Origin: Pseudomonadota bacterium
GTDB taxonomy: Bacteria > Pseudomonadota > Gammaproteobacteria > Steroidobacterales > Woeseiaceae
Direction of reading: 5' to 3'
Assembly: GCA_022574185.1 (NCBI GenBank)
Contig: JACZSM010000020.1
Location: 1-40,837, forward strand
Length of the DNA stretch: 40,837 nt
Position numbers and translations under genes: made by a program. Positions 14,887-23,563 of this stretch are shown here, piece by piece (positions within the stretch are counted from its first letter, which is position 1; the number at the start of each line of letters is the position of its first letter). A model generated the notes under the pieces. That model did no database searches. It worked only from the letters and a program-made list of their open reading frames with translations, and was not told the DNA's origin.

Positions 14887-16656
14887 TCATGGCAACAAAC
14901 CCGCCTCTTCCTGCATTTCGACGAAGCGTGGGTCATCGCGGATAAAGTCATACAGGGGGTTGATCTTCATGCTTAAAACACTGCGTGATCCTGCATGTTC
15001 GTCGAGCGCTGTTCGCAGCGCTGCGAGCGCGGTCTCACCGTCACCAGCTGCGGCGTAAATCTGGCCAAGGTTTTCTGAGCCAACTTCCAGTTCGTCCAGG
15101 AGTTCATTCTGCAGCTCGACCGGTGTGCCTGTATCGGGGTATTGCTGAAGTTGGCGGCCCAGGCGGGTCGCTGCCTGTGGATTACGCCCGGTACCACTTG
15201 CCCAGATGGCTAATGCATTCGTCGCGTCGTCGTAACGCCCGGCACGAAGGAAAGTCAGCCACATGTTGCGCCACAATTCCGGGTAATCGGGCTGCAGTTC
15301 CAGGGCTTCATTGCGGACCTTGACGGATCGTTCGTAATGTTGGGCGTCCATCAGGATGTAGCTGAGATTCATTCTCATCAGCGGCGACAACGGATCACTT
15401 TCGACAGCACGCTCAGCTATCTTTATGGCTTCATCGTGATACGCCTGCCATGAAAGCACGTGGGAGAGCCAGTGCAGCGCGTCACTGTTGTTAGCCTGTA
15501 CCTTTAGTGCCTTGCGTAACAATCTTTCTGCTGCAACCCAGTCGTAATGGTGGATCAAGTGATTCCAGGCCATAACCGTCAGACCTTCCGGCAGATCGGG
15601 ATTCAGCTCCAAAGATCTCGCCGCAGCCTTTTCGGAGTTTACCTTGGTCAGGCCGCGGTCAATGGAAGCCGAGTACTCCGGCATCAGCAGCCAGGCATAA
15701 GCCAACCCGGCATGAGCAAGGGCAAAGTTGGGGTCGTAGGCAATCGCTTGCTCAAATCTGGGGATTGCGGCCTCAATAGCCACTTCGGTACGCTGGTCGA
15801 CCAATTGCTTGCCCGCAAAGTAAGCATCCAGCGCTTCCATGCTGTCCGTCGGCACTGAGCCCAGGCGAAGTTGGTCCTCGGGTGTCAGTGTCGCCTTCAG
15901 CGTATTGGCAATCTCGGTCGCGATCTCGCTTTGTATCGCAAAAATATTGGCGGCGGTAAGTTCCCGATCATAGGTTTCTGCCCAGATGTGTTCGTCGTTT
16001 CGCGCATCGATAAGCTGTACGTTGATCCTGACGCTATTCCCCACGCGTTGAACGCCACCTTCCAGGATGCTGCCGACGCCAAGCTCTGCTCCGATCTGCC
16101 GCATGTTTTTTGTTGTATCCCGGTATTCCATTACAGAGGTTCTGGAAATGACCTTGAGGTCGGCAATCTTGGCCAATCGGGTCAGCAATTCATCGTGAAT
16201 GCCGTCAGCAAAGAACGCTGCGTTTTCTTCCTCTGCACTACGATTTGCGAACGGGAGTACGGCGATGGAACGCAGGCTTTCAGCTGCTTCGGGGCTGAAC
16301 GACGGCTCCTCCAGCACGTATTGATCAATGACTACGAAAATCAAAACCAGGGAAAGTGCCGCGATTATGAAGAAGTCGAGTTTGCGCCCGGCGAGATGAG
16401 TGACCGACTCAGATCGCACTACGTCCCTGTCGAGCTTGATGCCTTCGGGAGTCAGTTCAAAGGCCCATGCCAGGATCAGCGATAGGGGAAAGCCGATAAC
16501 GAGCAGCAGAAATATTAGTCGGCCGACCCAATCAGGCAGGCTCAGCAGAGGTATCAGCACGTCCGTTAACTGTAAAATCAGCCAACTAACGATGGCATAG
16601 GCGACCGCTACCCGGACGACATTGCGTCGTTTTAGCTCCCCCAAGAGTGAGGTCAT
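14887..16656 (-). CDS. Membrane protein with TolB/FlgO-like domain and TPR repeats
   Basis: 589 aa with GGGGAAG upstream of the ATG. The N-terminus LGELKRRNVVRVAVAYAIVSW starts a membrane region with three helices (about 13-37, 43-66 and 92-113). It is followed by a TolB/FlgO-like domain (about 130-240: SIAVLPFANRSAEEENAAFFADGIHDELLTRLAKI, LKVISRTSVMEYRD, GVGSILEGGVQRVGNSVRINVQLIDA). The C-terminal half is TPR repeats (FALAHAGLAYAWL, DALHWLSHVLSWQAYHDEAIKIAERA and others). The architecture is common in marine gammaproteobacteria, often annotated as adenylate-cyclase-like because some relatives carry a winged helix or cyclase domain in front; neither is present here. It is probably a scaffold or stress/signalling protein facing the periplasm. 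Function is unproven. Confidence 0.82.
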   Translation of the reverse strand: MTSLLGELKRRNVVRVAVAYAIVSWLILQLTDVLIPLLSLPDWVGRLIFLLLVIGFPLSLILAWAFELTPEGIKLDRDVVRSESVTHLAGRKLDFFIIAALSLVLIFVVIDQYVLEEPSFSPEAAESLRSIAVLPFANRSAEEENAAFFADGIHDELLTRLAKIADLKVISRTSVMEYRDTTKNMRQIGAELGVGSILEGGVQRVGNSVRINVQLIDARNDEHIWAETYDRELTAANIFAIQSEIATEIANTLKATLTPEDQLRLGSVPTDSMEALDAYFAGKQLVDQRTEVAIEAAIPRFEQAIAYDPNFALAHAGLAYAWLLMPEYSASIDRGLTKVNSEKAAARSLELNPDLPEGLTVMAWNHLIHHYDWVAAERLLRKALKVQANNSDALHWLSHVLSWQAYHDEAIKIAERAVESDPLSPLMRMNLSYILMDAQHYERSVKVRNEALELQPDYPELWRNMWLTFLRAGRYDDATNALAIWASGTGRNPQAATRLGRQLQQYPDTGTPVELQNELLDELEVGSENLGQIYAAAGDGETALAALRTALDEHAGSRSVLSMKINPLYDFIRDDPRFVEMQEEAGLLP

Positions 16657-16854
16657 GCATCTTCCCCGTATATGAGACTCAGAAGTTATGCCAGATTCTA
16701 CATAGATCGAGGCAATCGAAAGCCGAAAATTGGATGAAATCTCGCTAACTGGGGTCGACGTCGGCCCGCTAGAGGGAATTCTGAATGTCGGCTTGGGGTT
16801 GCGATCTCAATCTTGTCTGACAGTGTCTGTCTGATCAAGTACCGATTATCACAC

Positions 16855-18162
16855 CTAGCAATCCAGCGTGTGATCGCGCTCCCAGGGAGTGATTTCGCGA
16901 GTGAAGCGTTGCCACTCCTGATGTTTGAGTTTGACGTAGCTGTCGATGAATTCATCACCGAAGGCCGATCTCGCAACCTTGCTCGCGTCGAGCAGGCGAA
17001 TCGCATCGAGCAAGTTCGCCGGCAGCTTGCGGACTTTCTTGAGCTTGTGCTGCTCCGTGTACATGTTGAGATCGATTCGTTTTCCGGGATCGCGTTTGTT
17101 CGCAACACCGTCGAGTCCGGCGGCCACAATGGCCGCCTGCAACAGGTAGGGATTGGTCGCACCGTCCATCAGACGGATCTCGAAGCGGCCCGCATCCGGA
17201 ATACGCACCATGTGGGTTCGATTATTGCCGGAGTAGGTAATGGCATTCGGTGACCAGGTTGCGCCTGATGTCGTCACGGCGGCATCGATGCGCTTGTAGC
17301 TGTTCACGGTAGGAATGAATATCGCGGCCATCGAATCGGCGCTGTGCAAGACACCGGCCAGGAACTGGTACGCGAGTTTCGATAAACCCATCTCATCGCG
17401 TTTGTTCAGGAACAGGTTCTTCTTGCCAGCTTTGTCCCACACGGATACGTGCGCGTGACAGCCGTTACCGGTCAGGTTTGCGAATGGCTTCGGCATGAAG
17501 GTCGCACGGTAACCATGATTCTCGGCAATCGACTTGGCCATGAACTTGAAGAACGTATGCCGGTCCGCGGTCACCAGGCAGTCTGCGTAATCCCAGTTCA
17601 TTTCGAACTGACCATTAGCGTCTTCGTGGTCGTTTTGATAGGGCTTCCAGCCAAGATCCAGCATCGCATCGCAGATTTCACTGATGACATCGAAGCGGCG
17701 CATCAATGCAGACTGGTCGTAGCAGGGCTTTTCCTCTTTATCCATCGCATCGGACAGTGCATCGCCTGCGGCATTGGTCAGAAAGAATTCGCACTCGACA
17801 CCCGTCTTGACCCGATACCCTTTTTTCGTGGCCGCCGCTATCTGGCGCTTTAACGCCACTCGCGGCGAAGCTTCCACAGGCTTGCCATCCATCCACAGAT
17901 CCGCAGCCAGCCAGGCGACTTCGGGTTTCCAGGGCAGCTGGATCAGGCTGTCAGGATCCGGAATGGCAAACATATCCGGATGCGCCGGTGTCATATCCAG
18001 CCACGCCGCGAATCCGGCGAAGCCTGCGCCGTCTCTTTGCATGCCGCGAATGGCACGCGCGGGCACGAGTTTGGCGCGCAATTGCCCGAGCAGGTCGACA
18101 AAGCTGATCAGGAAATAGTGGATGTTGTTGGCTTTAGCGATGGCCGCCAGGTCTTTTGCCAT
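16855..18162 (-). CDS. glnT: Glutamine synthetase family protein, GlnT / GmaS type
   Basis: 435 aa with AAGGAG upstream of the ATG. Glutamine synthetase motifs are complete: VECEFFL (Glu123, Glu125), GQFEMNW (Glu187), GNGCHAHVSVW (His236, His238), VNSYKRI, the NRTHMVRIP Arg loop, and RFEIRLMDGATNPYLLQAA. The short length and sequence style fit the GlnT / gamma-glutamylmethylamide synthetase group and not the main glutamine synthetase GlnA. It is the last gene of the operon after glxBCD homologues, 42 bases downstream of glxD. In methylotrophs the same four-gene set (mgsABC-gmaS) makes gamma-glutamylmethylamide and N-methylglutamate from methylamine. In rhizobia the glnT/glxBCD set has a looser role. 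Substrate (ammonia or an amine) is not decidable from this window. Confidence 0.85.
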   Translation of the reverse strand: MAKDLAAIAKANNIHYFLISFVDLLGQLRAKLVPARAIRGMQRDGAGFAGFAAWLDMTPAHPDMFAIPDPDSLIQLPWKPEVAWLAADLWMDGKPVEASPRVALKRQIAAATKKGYRVKTGVECEFFLTNAAGDALSDAMDKEEKPCYDQSALMRRFDVISEICDAMLDLGWKPYQNDHEDANGQFEMNWDYADCLVTADRHTFFKFMAKSIAENHGYRATFMPKPFANLTGNGCHAHVSVWDKAGKKNLFLNKRDEMGLSKLAYQFLAGVLHSADSMAAIFIPTVNSYKRIDAAVTTSGATWSPNAITYSGNNRTHMVRIPDAGRFEIRLMDGATNPYLLQAAIVAAGLDGVANKRDPGKRIDLNMYTEQHKLKKVRKLPANLLDAIRLLDASKVARSAFGDEFIDSYVKLKHQEWQRFTREITPWERDHTLDC

Positions 18163-18189
18163 CGGGATTCTCCTTTTCGCAGTGTTTGC

Positions 18190-18210
18190 GTTATTCGTTA
18201 TTCGTTATTC
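18190..18210. repeat. Three tandem copies of a 7-base repeat across the glxD stop codon
   Basis: GTTATTC repeats three times exactly (GAATAAC on the coding strand) and the first copy in the reading direction contains the TAA stop of glxD. Because 7 is not a multiple of 3, successive copies place TAA in all three frames, giving a frame-proof stop between glxD and glnT. Confidence 0.8.
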
Positions 18211-19524
18211 ATTGCTGCCCGGGATCCAGTCAGTGCCGGCCAACGGTACCTTTGCCATGGCCGCCGCTTCAACCGTCAGCGCGACCAGGTCTTCCGGTTC
18301 CAGGTTCAGCACATGTGACTTGCCGCAGGCGCGAGCCAGGGTCTGAATTTCGAGCACCATCGTACTCAGGTAGTTCCTGACCCATCGTGCACCTTGCTCA
18401 GGCTGCAGTCGAGCCTCCAGTTGCGGATCCTGCGTCGTGATGCCGACAGGACAACGGCCCGTATGACAATGATGGCAATATCCGGGCGCCGTACCCAGAG
18501 CGGCGTAGTCTTCAATGAATACAGCGCGGTTGCAACCCAGCGCGACCATCGCGGCGCTGCCGATGGATACGGCATCAGCGCCCAGTGCCAGCGCTTTTGC
18601 GGCATCGGCACCGCTGCGTATGCCGCCCGATATGATGAGTTGAACTTTACGGTGCATGCCGAGTTCCTGCAGTGCGTCGACGGCCATGCGTACCGCCGGC
18701 AACGTTGGAATGCCGACGTGTTCGATGAATACATCCTGCGTGGCGGCGGTGCCGCCTTGCATGCCGTCGACGACTATGACATCCGCGCCCGCCTTGACAG
18801 CCAATGCGACGTCGTAGCTGACTCGCGTTGCCCCGACCTTGATGAATATCGGGATCTGCCAGTCGGTGATCTCACGCAGTTCCTGAATCTTGATTTTCAG
18901 GTCATCGGGTCCGGTCCAGTCGGGATGCCGGCAGGCGCTGCGTTGGTCGATGTCTTCTGGCAGGTCACGCATTTCGGCCACGCGCGCGGTGATCTTGTGG
19001 CCGAGCAACATGCCGCCACCACCGGGTTTGGCACCTTGGCCGACGACGACCTCCAGGGCATCCGCGCGTCTGACATCATCGGGGTTTAATCCGTATCGAG
19101 ATGGCAGTACCTGGTAGATCAACGTCTTTGACGCCTGCCGTTCTTCCTCGGTCATACCGCCGTCGCCCGTGGTCGTACTCGTGCCCATGGCCGTTGCCGC
19201 GCGACCGAGAGACTCTTTCGCGTTTGCGCCGAGTGCGCCGAAGCTCATGCCGGCGATCGTGATCGGAATCTTCAGCTCGATGGGTTTCTTTGCATATCGC
19301 GTTCCCAACACGACGTCGGTCGCGCACTTTTCGCGGTAGCCCTCCAGCGGATAACGCGACATCGACGCGCCGAGGAAAACAAGGTCATCAAAATTCGGCA
19401 GAGGGCGTTTCGCACCGAAACCCCGGATCTCGTAAATACCTTCGTCCGCTGCTCGATGAATTTCATCGAGCACATGCTGAGAAAATGTGGCTGATGGGCG
19501 CAGCGATTTATTATCAGTAGTCAT
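18205..19524 (-). CDS. glxD: Glutamate-synthase FMN-domain protein, GlxD / MgsC type
   Basis: 439 aa from the ATG at 19524 (MTTDNKSLRPSATF); the open frame extends upstream into glxC. It is the FMN-binding synthase domain of glutamate synthase as a separate subunit: ITIAGMSFGALGANAKESLGRAA, GDGGMTEEERQ, VVGQGAKPGGGGMLLGHKI, DGMQGGTAATQ, and the iron-sulfur motif YCHHCHTGRCPVGITTQ. This differs in Cys spacing (C-x2-C-x4-C) from the C-x5-C-x4-C of GltB and of the fusion protein at 5983-7596. It is expected to work with the amidotransferase subunit GlxB and the GXGXG subunit GlxC. The start overlaps the glxC stop by 11 bases, so the genes are translationally coupled. It has no NADPH-binding subunit in this window. 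Confidence 0.88.
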   Translation of the reverse strand: MTTDNKSLRPSATFSQHVLDEIHRAADEGIYEIRGFGAKRPLPNFDDLVFLGASMSRYPLEGYREKCATDVVLGTRYAKKPIELKIPITIAGMSFGALGANAKESLGRAATAMGTSTTTGDGGMTEEERQASKTLIYQVLPSRYGLNPDDVRRADALEVVVGQGAKPGGGGMLLGHKITARVAEMRDLPEDIDQRSACRHPDWTGPDDLKIKIQELREITDWQIPIFIKVGATRVSYDVALAVKAGADVIVVDGMQGGTAATQDVFIEHVGIPTLPAVRMAVDALQELGMHRKVQLIISGGIRSGADAAKALALGADAVSIGSAAMVALGCNRAVFIEDYAALGTAPGYCHHCHTGRCPVGITTQDPQLEARLQPEQGARWVRNYLSTMVLEIQTLARACGKSHVLNLEPEDLVALTVEAAAMAKVPLAGTDWIPGSNE

Positions 19525-20185
19525 TGGCGTGATCGATGTCGAAGTGATAGAGCTTGCGAGCCGAGCCGTAACGACGAAACTCGTCTGCAGCTGCATCGAT
19601 GCCCGTTGCCGCCAATAACTGCGTGAGGTCCTGAACGTGCTGATCGGTCATTTCTTTTTCGATGCAGTCTGCGCCGAGCTCCCCGACCGCACCGCGAACG
19701 TAGATGCATGCCTCGTAAATCGAATCGCCAAGGAAATCGCCGGCATCGCCGCAGATAACGAGGCGTCCCTTTTGCGCCATGAAGGCACTCATGTGACCGA
19801 CGCTTCCGGCGACAACGATGTCGACGCCTTTCATCGAAATACCGCAGCGTGAACTGGCATCGCCTTCGATGATCAGCGTGCCACCGTGACCGCTGGCACC
19901 GGCGTATTGCGAGGCATTGCCCTTGACGCGAACCGTCCCCGACATGATGTTCTCGGCGACACCCGGGCCGGCATTGCCGGTAATCGTGATATGTGCTTCT
20001 TGGTTCATGCCGGCACAGTAATAACCGACATGACCGTCGATCGATACCTCGAGCGCCGCGTCAATACCGCATGCAATGCAATGTTGTCCGCCCGGTTTGG
20101 TCACCGACGTGTGGCCGGACGATGCATCGTGCAGCGATTGATTCAGTGCGCGGACCGAGTCCGTGTTCAAGTCGAAGGTCGTCAT
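19514..20185 (-). CDS. glxC: Glutamate-synthase GXGXG-domain protein, GlxC / MgsB type
   Basis: 223 aa from the ATG at 20185, which shares its A with the TGA of glxB (TGATG), so the start is well supported; the open frame extends upstream inside glxB. The sequence is the right-handed beta-helix GXGXG domain of glutamate synthase: DGHVGYYCAGMNQEAHITITGNAGPGVAENIMSGTVRVKGNASQYAGASGHGGTLIIEGDASSRCGISMKGVDIVVAGSVGHMSAFMAQKGRLVICGDAGDFLGDSIYEACIYVRG (described from spaced Gly motifs at about residues 50-170). It plays a structural, channel-lining role between the amidotransferase and FMN subunits. Length is normal for the separate subunit. Confidence 0.88.
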   Translation of the reverse strand: MTTFDLNTDSVRALNQSLHDASSGHTSVTKPGGQHCIACGIDAALEVSIDGHVGYYCAGMNQEAHITITGNAGPGVAENIMSGTVRVKGNASQYAGASGHGGTLIIEGDASSRCGISMKGVDIVVAGSVGHMSAFMAQKGRLVICGDAGDFLGDSIYEACIYVRGAVGELGADCIEKEMTDQHVQDLTQLLAATGIDAAADEFRRYGSARKLYHFDIDHANDY

Positions 20186-21078
20186 CAGTGACCCCAGGTA
20201 TACACGGTGGCAGGTGCGGGTTCCCATATCGTGGCGTTATCCACCCCGGGAAGCTGTGCGATGGCGCGAAATTCCGAGGCCATGGCAACCCAGTCATCGG
20301 TTTCGGCCATGACGGCGGGTTTGCAGGCAATCGGATCACGCAGCACGGCGAAGCCATCCCTGGTGCCGATGGCGAAGGTGTAGAAACCATCCAGGTCCAC
20401 CAGCGCCCGCTCCAATGCGGTCTCGAGCGAGTCTCCCTCACGCAGTCGCCACATGAGATAGCCGGCAGCGACTTCGCTGTCATTGTCTGTCTGGATCGAC
20501 ACGCCCTGGTCACGCAAGAATCGCCGCAGACGATTGTGGTTTGACAACGAGCCGTTGTGCACGAGACAAAGATCCATGCCGGTCGAAAACGGATGCGAGT
20601 GTTCGGTCGTGACAGCACTTTCGGTCGCCATGCGCGTATGCCCGAGCGCATGAGTGCCATTGAGTTCATGCAGTTTGAACTGCCGGACAAACTCGCTCGG
20701 CAATCCTTTTTCTTTGTAGATCTCTATGCAGGAACCGGCACTCATGATCTGCAGTTCCGGGTGCTCTGCACTGAGCCAATCCTGTACAGAGGCGACGTCG
20801 GTTGCTGCGATGACGACGGCATGACTGGCATGAACTTCCAGTTTGACGTCGGCTTGCAGATGCGCTGCCATCGCTGTTTGCAGCGCATCCCAGTCGTAGG
20901 CGCCGGCGGTATGCAAGGTCAGCTTGCAACTCGAATCGGCGACAGGATCCCGATACAGGGCGATGCCGGCACTGTCCGGCCCACGGTCACTCATTTCGAT
21001 GAGCATCGCGGCCAGGAGCTTGCCGAGCTCCGGGTTGAGGCGCTCATTCTTCAGATAAATGCCAACGATTCCGCACAT
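20185..21078 (-). CDS. glxB: Class II glutamine amidotransferase subunit, GlxB / MgsA type
   Basis: 297 aa from the ATG at 21078, required because Cys2 of MCGIVGIYLKNE is the N-terminal nucleophile of class II amidotransferases after removal of Met; the open frame upstream is not part of the protein. MSDRGPDSAGIALY (glutamine-binding Arg and Asp region), GHTRMATESAVTTEHSHPF, LVHNGSLSNHNRLRR and NDSEVAAGYLMWRL are the family motifs. It supplies ammonia from glutamine, or in the N-methylglutamate pathway takes part in transfer from the gamma-glutamyl amide, to the FMN subunit. It is first gene of the glxB-glxC-glxD-glnT operon, divergent from an XRE-cupin regulator. Confidence 0.88.
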   Translation of the reverse strand: MCGIVGIYLKNERLNPELGKLLAAMLIEMSDRGPDSAGIALYRDPVADSSCKLTLHTAGAYDWDALQTAMAAHLQADVKLEVHASHAVVIAATDVASVQDWLSAEHPELQIMSAGSCIEIYKEKGLPSEFVRQFKLHELNGTHALGHTRMATESAVTTEHSHPFSTGMDLCLVHNGSLSNHNRLRRFLRDQGVSIQTDNDSEVAAGYLMWRLREGDSLETALERALVDLDGFYTFAIGTRDGFAVLRDPIACKPAVMAETDDWVAMASEFRAIAQLPGVDNATIWEPAPATVYTWGH

Positions 21079-21113
21079 GATCGATCCACGATTGCGCCAC
21101 AGGGCGGGCTGTT

Positions 21114-21137
21114 GCAGTGTACACCTCTGTAAACTGC
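21114..21137. promoter_or_regulatory. Imperfect palindrome between glxB and XRE gene, likely operator
   Basis: GCAGTGTACA and TGTAAACTGC form 10-base inverted arms around CCTC with one mismatch (G/T). The site sits 36 bases upstream of glxB and 51 bases upstream of the XRE start, where it could control both divergent genes. The neighbouring XRE-cupin protein is the obvious candidate binder. The call is by symmetry and position only. Confidence 0.55.
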
Positions 21138-21187
21138 TGTTAAAGTAATTTTCCTGACATGAATAACTGAGTCCGGAGATCCTGACC

Positions 21188-21817
21188 ATGAGCAGGCCAC
21201 GGCAGGCAGGCGACGCAGACGACCCGGCACACGTGCAAGTGTCTGCATACGCTTTGGAAAAGGCGATCGGCAGGCAGGTGAAACGCTACCGGAAGCAACT
21301 GGGCCTGACGATCACCCAGATGTGTAGCCGCACTGGCCTGTCCGCTGGCATGGTGTCAAAGATCGAAAATGGCATTACTTCGCCGTCGCTGGCCACGCTG
21401 CGATCGCTGTCCACCGCGTTAAACGTTCCCGTTACCGCGTTGTTTCGTGAATTCGAGGAGCAGCGTGACGCAACCTTCGTCAAAGCAGGGCAGGGACTGG
21501 CGATCGAAAGGCGGGGAACGCGGGCCGGCCATCAGTATCAGCTGCTTGGCCACAGCATTCACAGCGATGTTGCGGTTGAGCCTTACCTGATCACGCTGGA
21601 ATCAGACGCTGACGTATTCCCTATTTTTCAACACACGGGCGTGGAGTTCATCTATGTTCTGCAGGGACGCATGGTGTATCGGCACCTGAATGCGACTTAT
21701 ACAATGACGCCCGGCGATTCACTGTTCTTCGATTCGGATGCGCCGCACGGCCCGGATGAACTGTTGGAGTTGCCGCTGCGCTTTCTGTCTGTGATGTCCC
21801 AGTCCAGCGAAAAGTAG
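21188..21817 (+). CDS. XRE-family regulator with C-terminal cupin domain
   Basis: 209 aa with GGAG 7 bases before the ATG. An N-terminal helix-turn-helix (about 26-82) reads IGRQVKRYRKQLGLTITQMCSRTGLSAGMVSKIENGITSPSLATLRSLSTAL. It is joined to a small cupin (about 115-205) with FQHTGVEFIYVLQGRMVYRHL, MTPGDSLFFDSDAPHGP. This architecture is the standard regulator beside amino-acid and amine metabolism genes (PuuR/SutR-like), and it often sits beside glutamine-synthetase-like and glxBCD genes. It is divergent from the glx operon with 109 bases between; probably a local repressor or activator with a small-molecule ligand in the cupin. It converges with the rhomboid gene. Confidence 0.9.
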   Translation: MSRPRQAGDADDPAHVQVSAYALEKAIGRQVKRYRKQLGLTITQMCSRTGLSAGMVSKIENGITSPSLATLRSLSTALNVPVTALFREFEEQRDATFVKAGQGLAIERRGTRAGHQYQLLGHSIHSDVAVEPYLITLESDADVFPIFQHTGVEFIYVLQGRMVYRHLNATYTMTPGDSLFFDSDAPHGPDELLELPLRFLSVMSQSSEK

Positions 21818-21825
21818 ACGACTCG

Positions 21826-22800
21826 TCAACGTCGGTGCATTCGACTCGTCATAAACATCGCGTTGACGGCAGTCTTGTTTACTTCTTCTTGCAGGTCTGA
21901 TGCATCTCTTCGTGCTTTGCGGAGAAACAAGAAACCGTAGAGGTACCCGGCAACACCGCCCGAGACATGCGCGAGCACGTTGATAGCGCCGTGCTCGTCA
22001 CGCGTGAACAACTGGTAAATATCGCCACCGATGTACCAGGTGGCAAGTATCCAGCCGGGTATGGCGACGGAGCCGAATATGACGATGACCCAGTAGTAAC
22101 AGCGAATCTTGCCTCTTGGCAGCAAATAGGCAAAAAGACCCATCATGCCCATAACGATTCCGGATAAGCCGAGTGTCCAGTGATGATCGTCCAACAGCGT
22201 AGACACGATTGAGTCAGTTGCGCCGATGATCAGGGAGTTCAAGACAATGAAGAAAACGAACCCGATCGGACCGATCAAGGACTCGACCGTTGCCGCAAAC
22301 GCAAAGAAAAAGACCAGGTTGAAGAGGATGTGTCCCCAATCGCCGTGCGCGAAGCTCGCCGTAATCATGTGCCACGGATTCCACGATGCCGTGTTGTAGG
22401 CAACGGCTGAATCCGGGTCATCGGGGACGTAGTTTCGAAAACTGCGCAACTCGTCATTGAGTAAACGATCGAAATACTCTCGGGAGTCCTCGGCGCTGAG
22501 GCCCGAGAGCGGTTTGAGCGAGCCGACGATTGCTTCGATCTTTTCGGCCGGGTTGTCCGACGTGTGGATCCTGTACATCGTCTCACCGCAAATTGTTGCG
22601 TCCTGTTGTTCCTGAACCCGCTTGATGACCATCTTGACCAGCCGGCTGCGCGGTACAGCGCAGTAACGTTCGATGGCCGTCTCGAATTCCCGCCAGCCAC
22701 TTTCCTGTACGAGAAAAACGCCAACGCAAAGCAGGCAAATGAGCACTGTCATCACGGGCATGCGAGGCAATACAAAATCGGCTTTGACGGGGATGAACAT
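21826..22800 (-). CDS. Rhomboid-family intramembrane serine protease
   Basis: 324 aa from the ATG at 22800 (MFIPVKADFVLPRMPVMTVLI); the longer frame to 22896 is not family-like. A first membrane helix (about 15-32) is followed by an unusually long polar insert of about 110 residues (35-145) before SWNPWHMITASFAHGDWGHILFNLVFFF (His157, Asn161). The catalytic Ser213 is in GLSGIVMGMMGLFAY and the catalytic His278 in LAHVSGGVAGYLYG. All rhomboid catalytic features are present. The insert lies where rhomboids have the L1 loop or a soluble domain, and may recognise substrates. It is divergent from the unknown three-gene operon, with 132 bases between. Substrates are unknown. Confidence 0.88.
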   Translation of the reverse strand: MFIPVKADFVLPRMPVMTVLICLLCVGVFLVQESGWREFETAIERYCAVPRSRLVKMVIKRVQEQQDATICGETMYRIHTSDNPAEKIEAIVGSLKPLSGLSAEDSREYFDRLLNDELRSFRNYVPDDPDSAVAYNTASWNPWHMITASFAHGDWGHILFNLVFFFAFAATVESLIGPIGFVFFIVLNSLIIGATDSIVSTLLDDHHWTLGLSGIVMGMMGLFAYLLPRGKIRCYYWVIVIFGSVAIPGWILATWYIGGDIYQLFTRDEHGAINVLAHVSGGVAGYLYGFLFLRKARRDASDLQEEVNKTAVNAMFMTSRMHRR

Positions 22801-22932
22801 TTGAACGAGCTTAGCATGCACGCTGATGGGCTTTTGCTGTTGCGTCCCACAATGCGTCACGCAGATCGTGAACTTCGTCACACGATTTACTGTCAAATTG
22901 CGATATATAAAGTAAGACGAGGAATAAACGAT

Positions 22933-23562
22933 ATGGGTAATCGATTAAATCATGATCGCGTAATGCCAGTGCATAATCTTCGTGACTACTTTCGTACGTC
23001 GATTGATGACGTAATCGCGAAGCAAGGCGTCGATCTGGATCCGCATGCTGCCCATTACGTTGTCAATCTTCTTACCCTGTTTTCCCGGTCTGAAGAATTC
23101 TATGAAGACGACGGCGATTCCTACGGTGTCAAGCCTCTTGCACTGATGCTTGCGGACGCAGCTGATGCGCCGAACGTCGAACAACGATCGCAATACCTGC
23201 AACGCATTGGCGATGTTGCATTGTTCGTATCGGGATTCTTCATCGAAAGTCTGGCGAACAAAGCAGTCGACGTCGACTTCTACATTCACATGGGTGAAAA
23301 CGCCTACGGGTCGTTGTCCGATGAAGTTCGTGGCACCTTTCGAGGCAATGCATTTGCCGACATTTACAAGGAGCTGGCTAGTAATTTTCAGACGCTGATC
23401 GACGTGCTCAACGAGGTACGCGATGGGGCGCGCAAAGAATCTGACGTCGACCTGCTGCGTACCTATGAAATCTGGCTGAAGACCGGTAGCCGGAGAGCCG
23501 AAATCCTGCTGCGACAGCAGGGCGTTGTGCCGATCTCGGCTGCCAAGAGACTGCGCCACTGA
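22933..23562 (+). CDS. Unrecognised alpha-helical protein, first gene of an ATPase operon
   Basis: 209 aa from the ATG at 22933, with GAGGA 8-9 bases upstream; the open frame extends much further back inside the opposite-strand rhomboid gene and is not used. The protein is soluble, acidic and predicted mostly helical: DYFRTSIDDVIAKQGVDLD, HAAHYVVNLLTLFSRSEEF, YLQRIGDVALFVSGFFIESL, FYIHMGENAYGSLSD, ELASNFQTLIDVLNEVRDG. There is no signal peptide or catalytic motif that I recognise. It is followed one base later by the next gene, so it is co-translated. The partner set (two unknowns and an ATPase-FHA fusion) suggests a regulated complex. Function unknown. Confidence 0.8.
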   Translation: MGNRLNHDRVMPVHNLRDYFRTSIDDVIAKQGVDLDPHAAHYVVNLLTLFSRSEEFYEDDGDSYGVKPLALMLADAADAPNVEQRSQYLQRIGDVALFVSGFFIESLANKAVDVDFYIHMGENAYGSLSDEVRGTFRGNAFADIYKELASNFQTLIDVLNEVRDGARKESDVDLLRTYEIWLKTGSRRAEILLRQQGVVPISAAKRLRH

Positions 23563-23563
23563 A

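Noticed and set aside
22564-22932. Upstream extension of the first gene of the ATPase operon
   Set aside because: It is antisense to the rhomboid gene; a good ribosome binding site supports the start at 22933.
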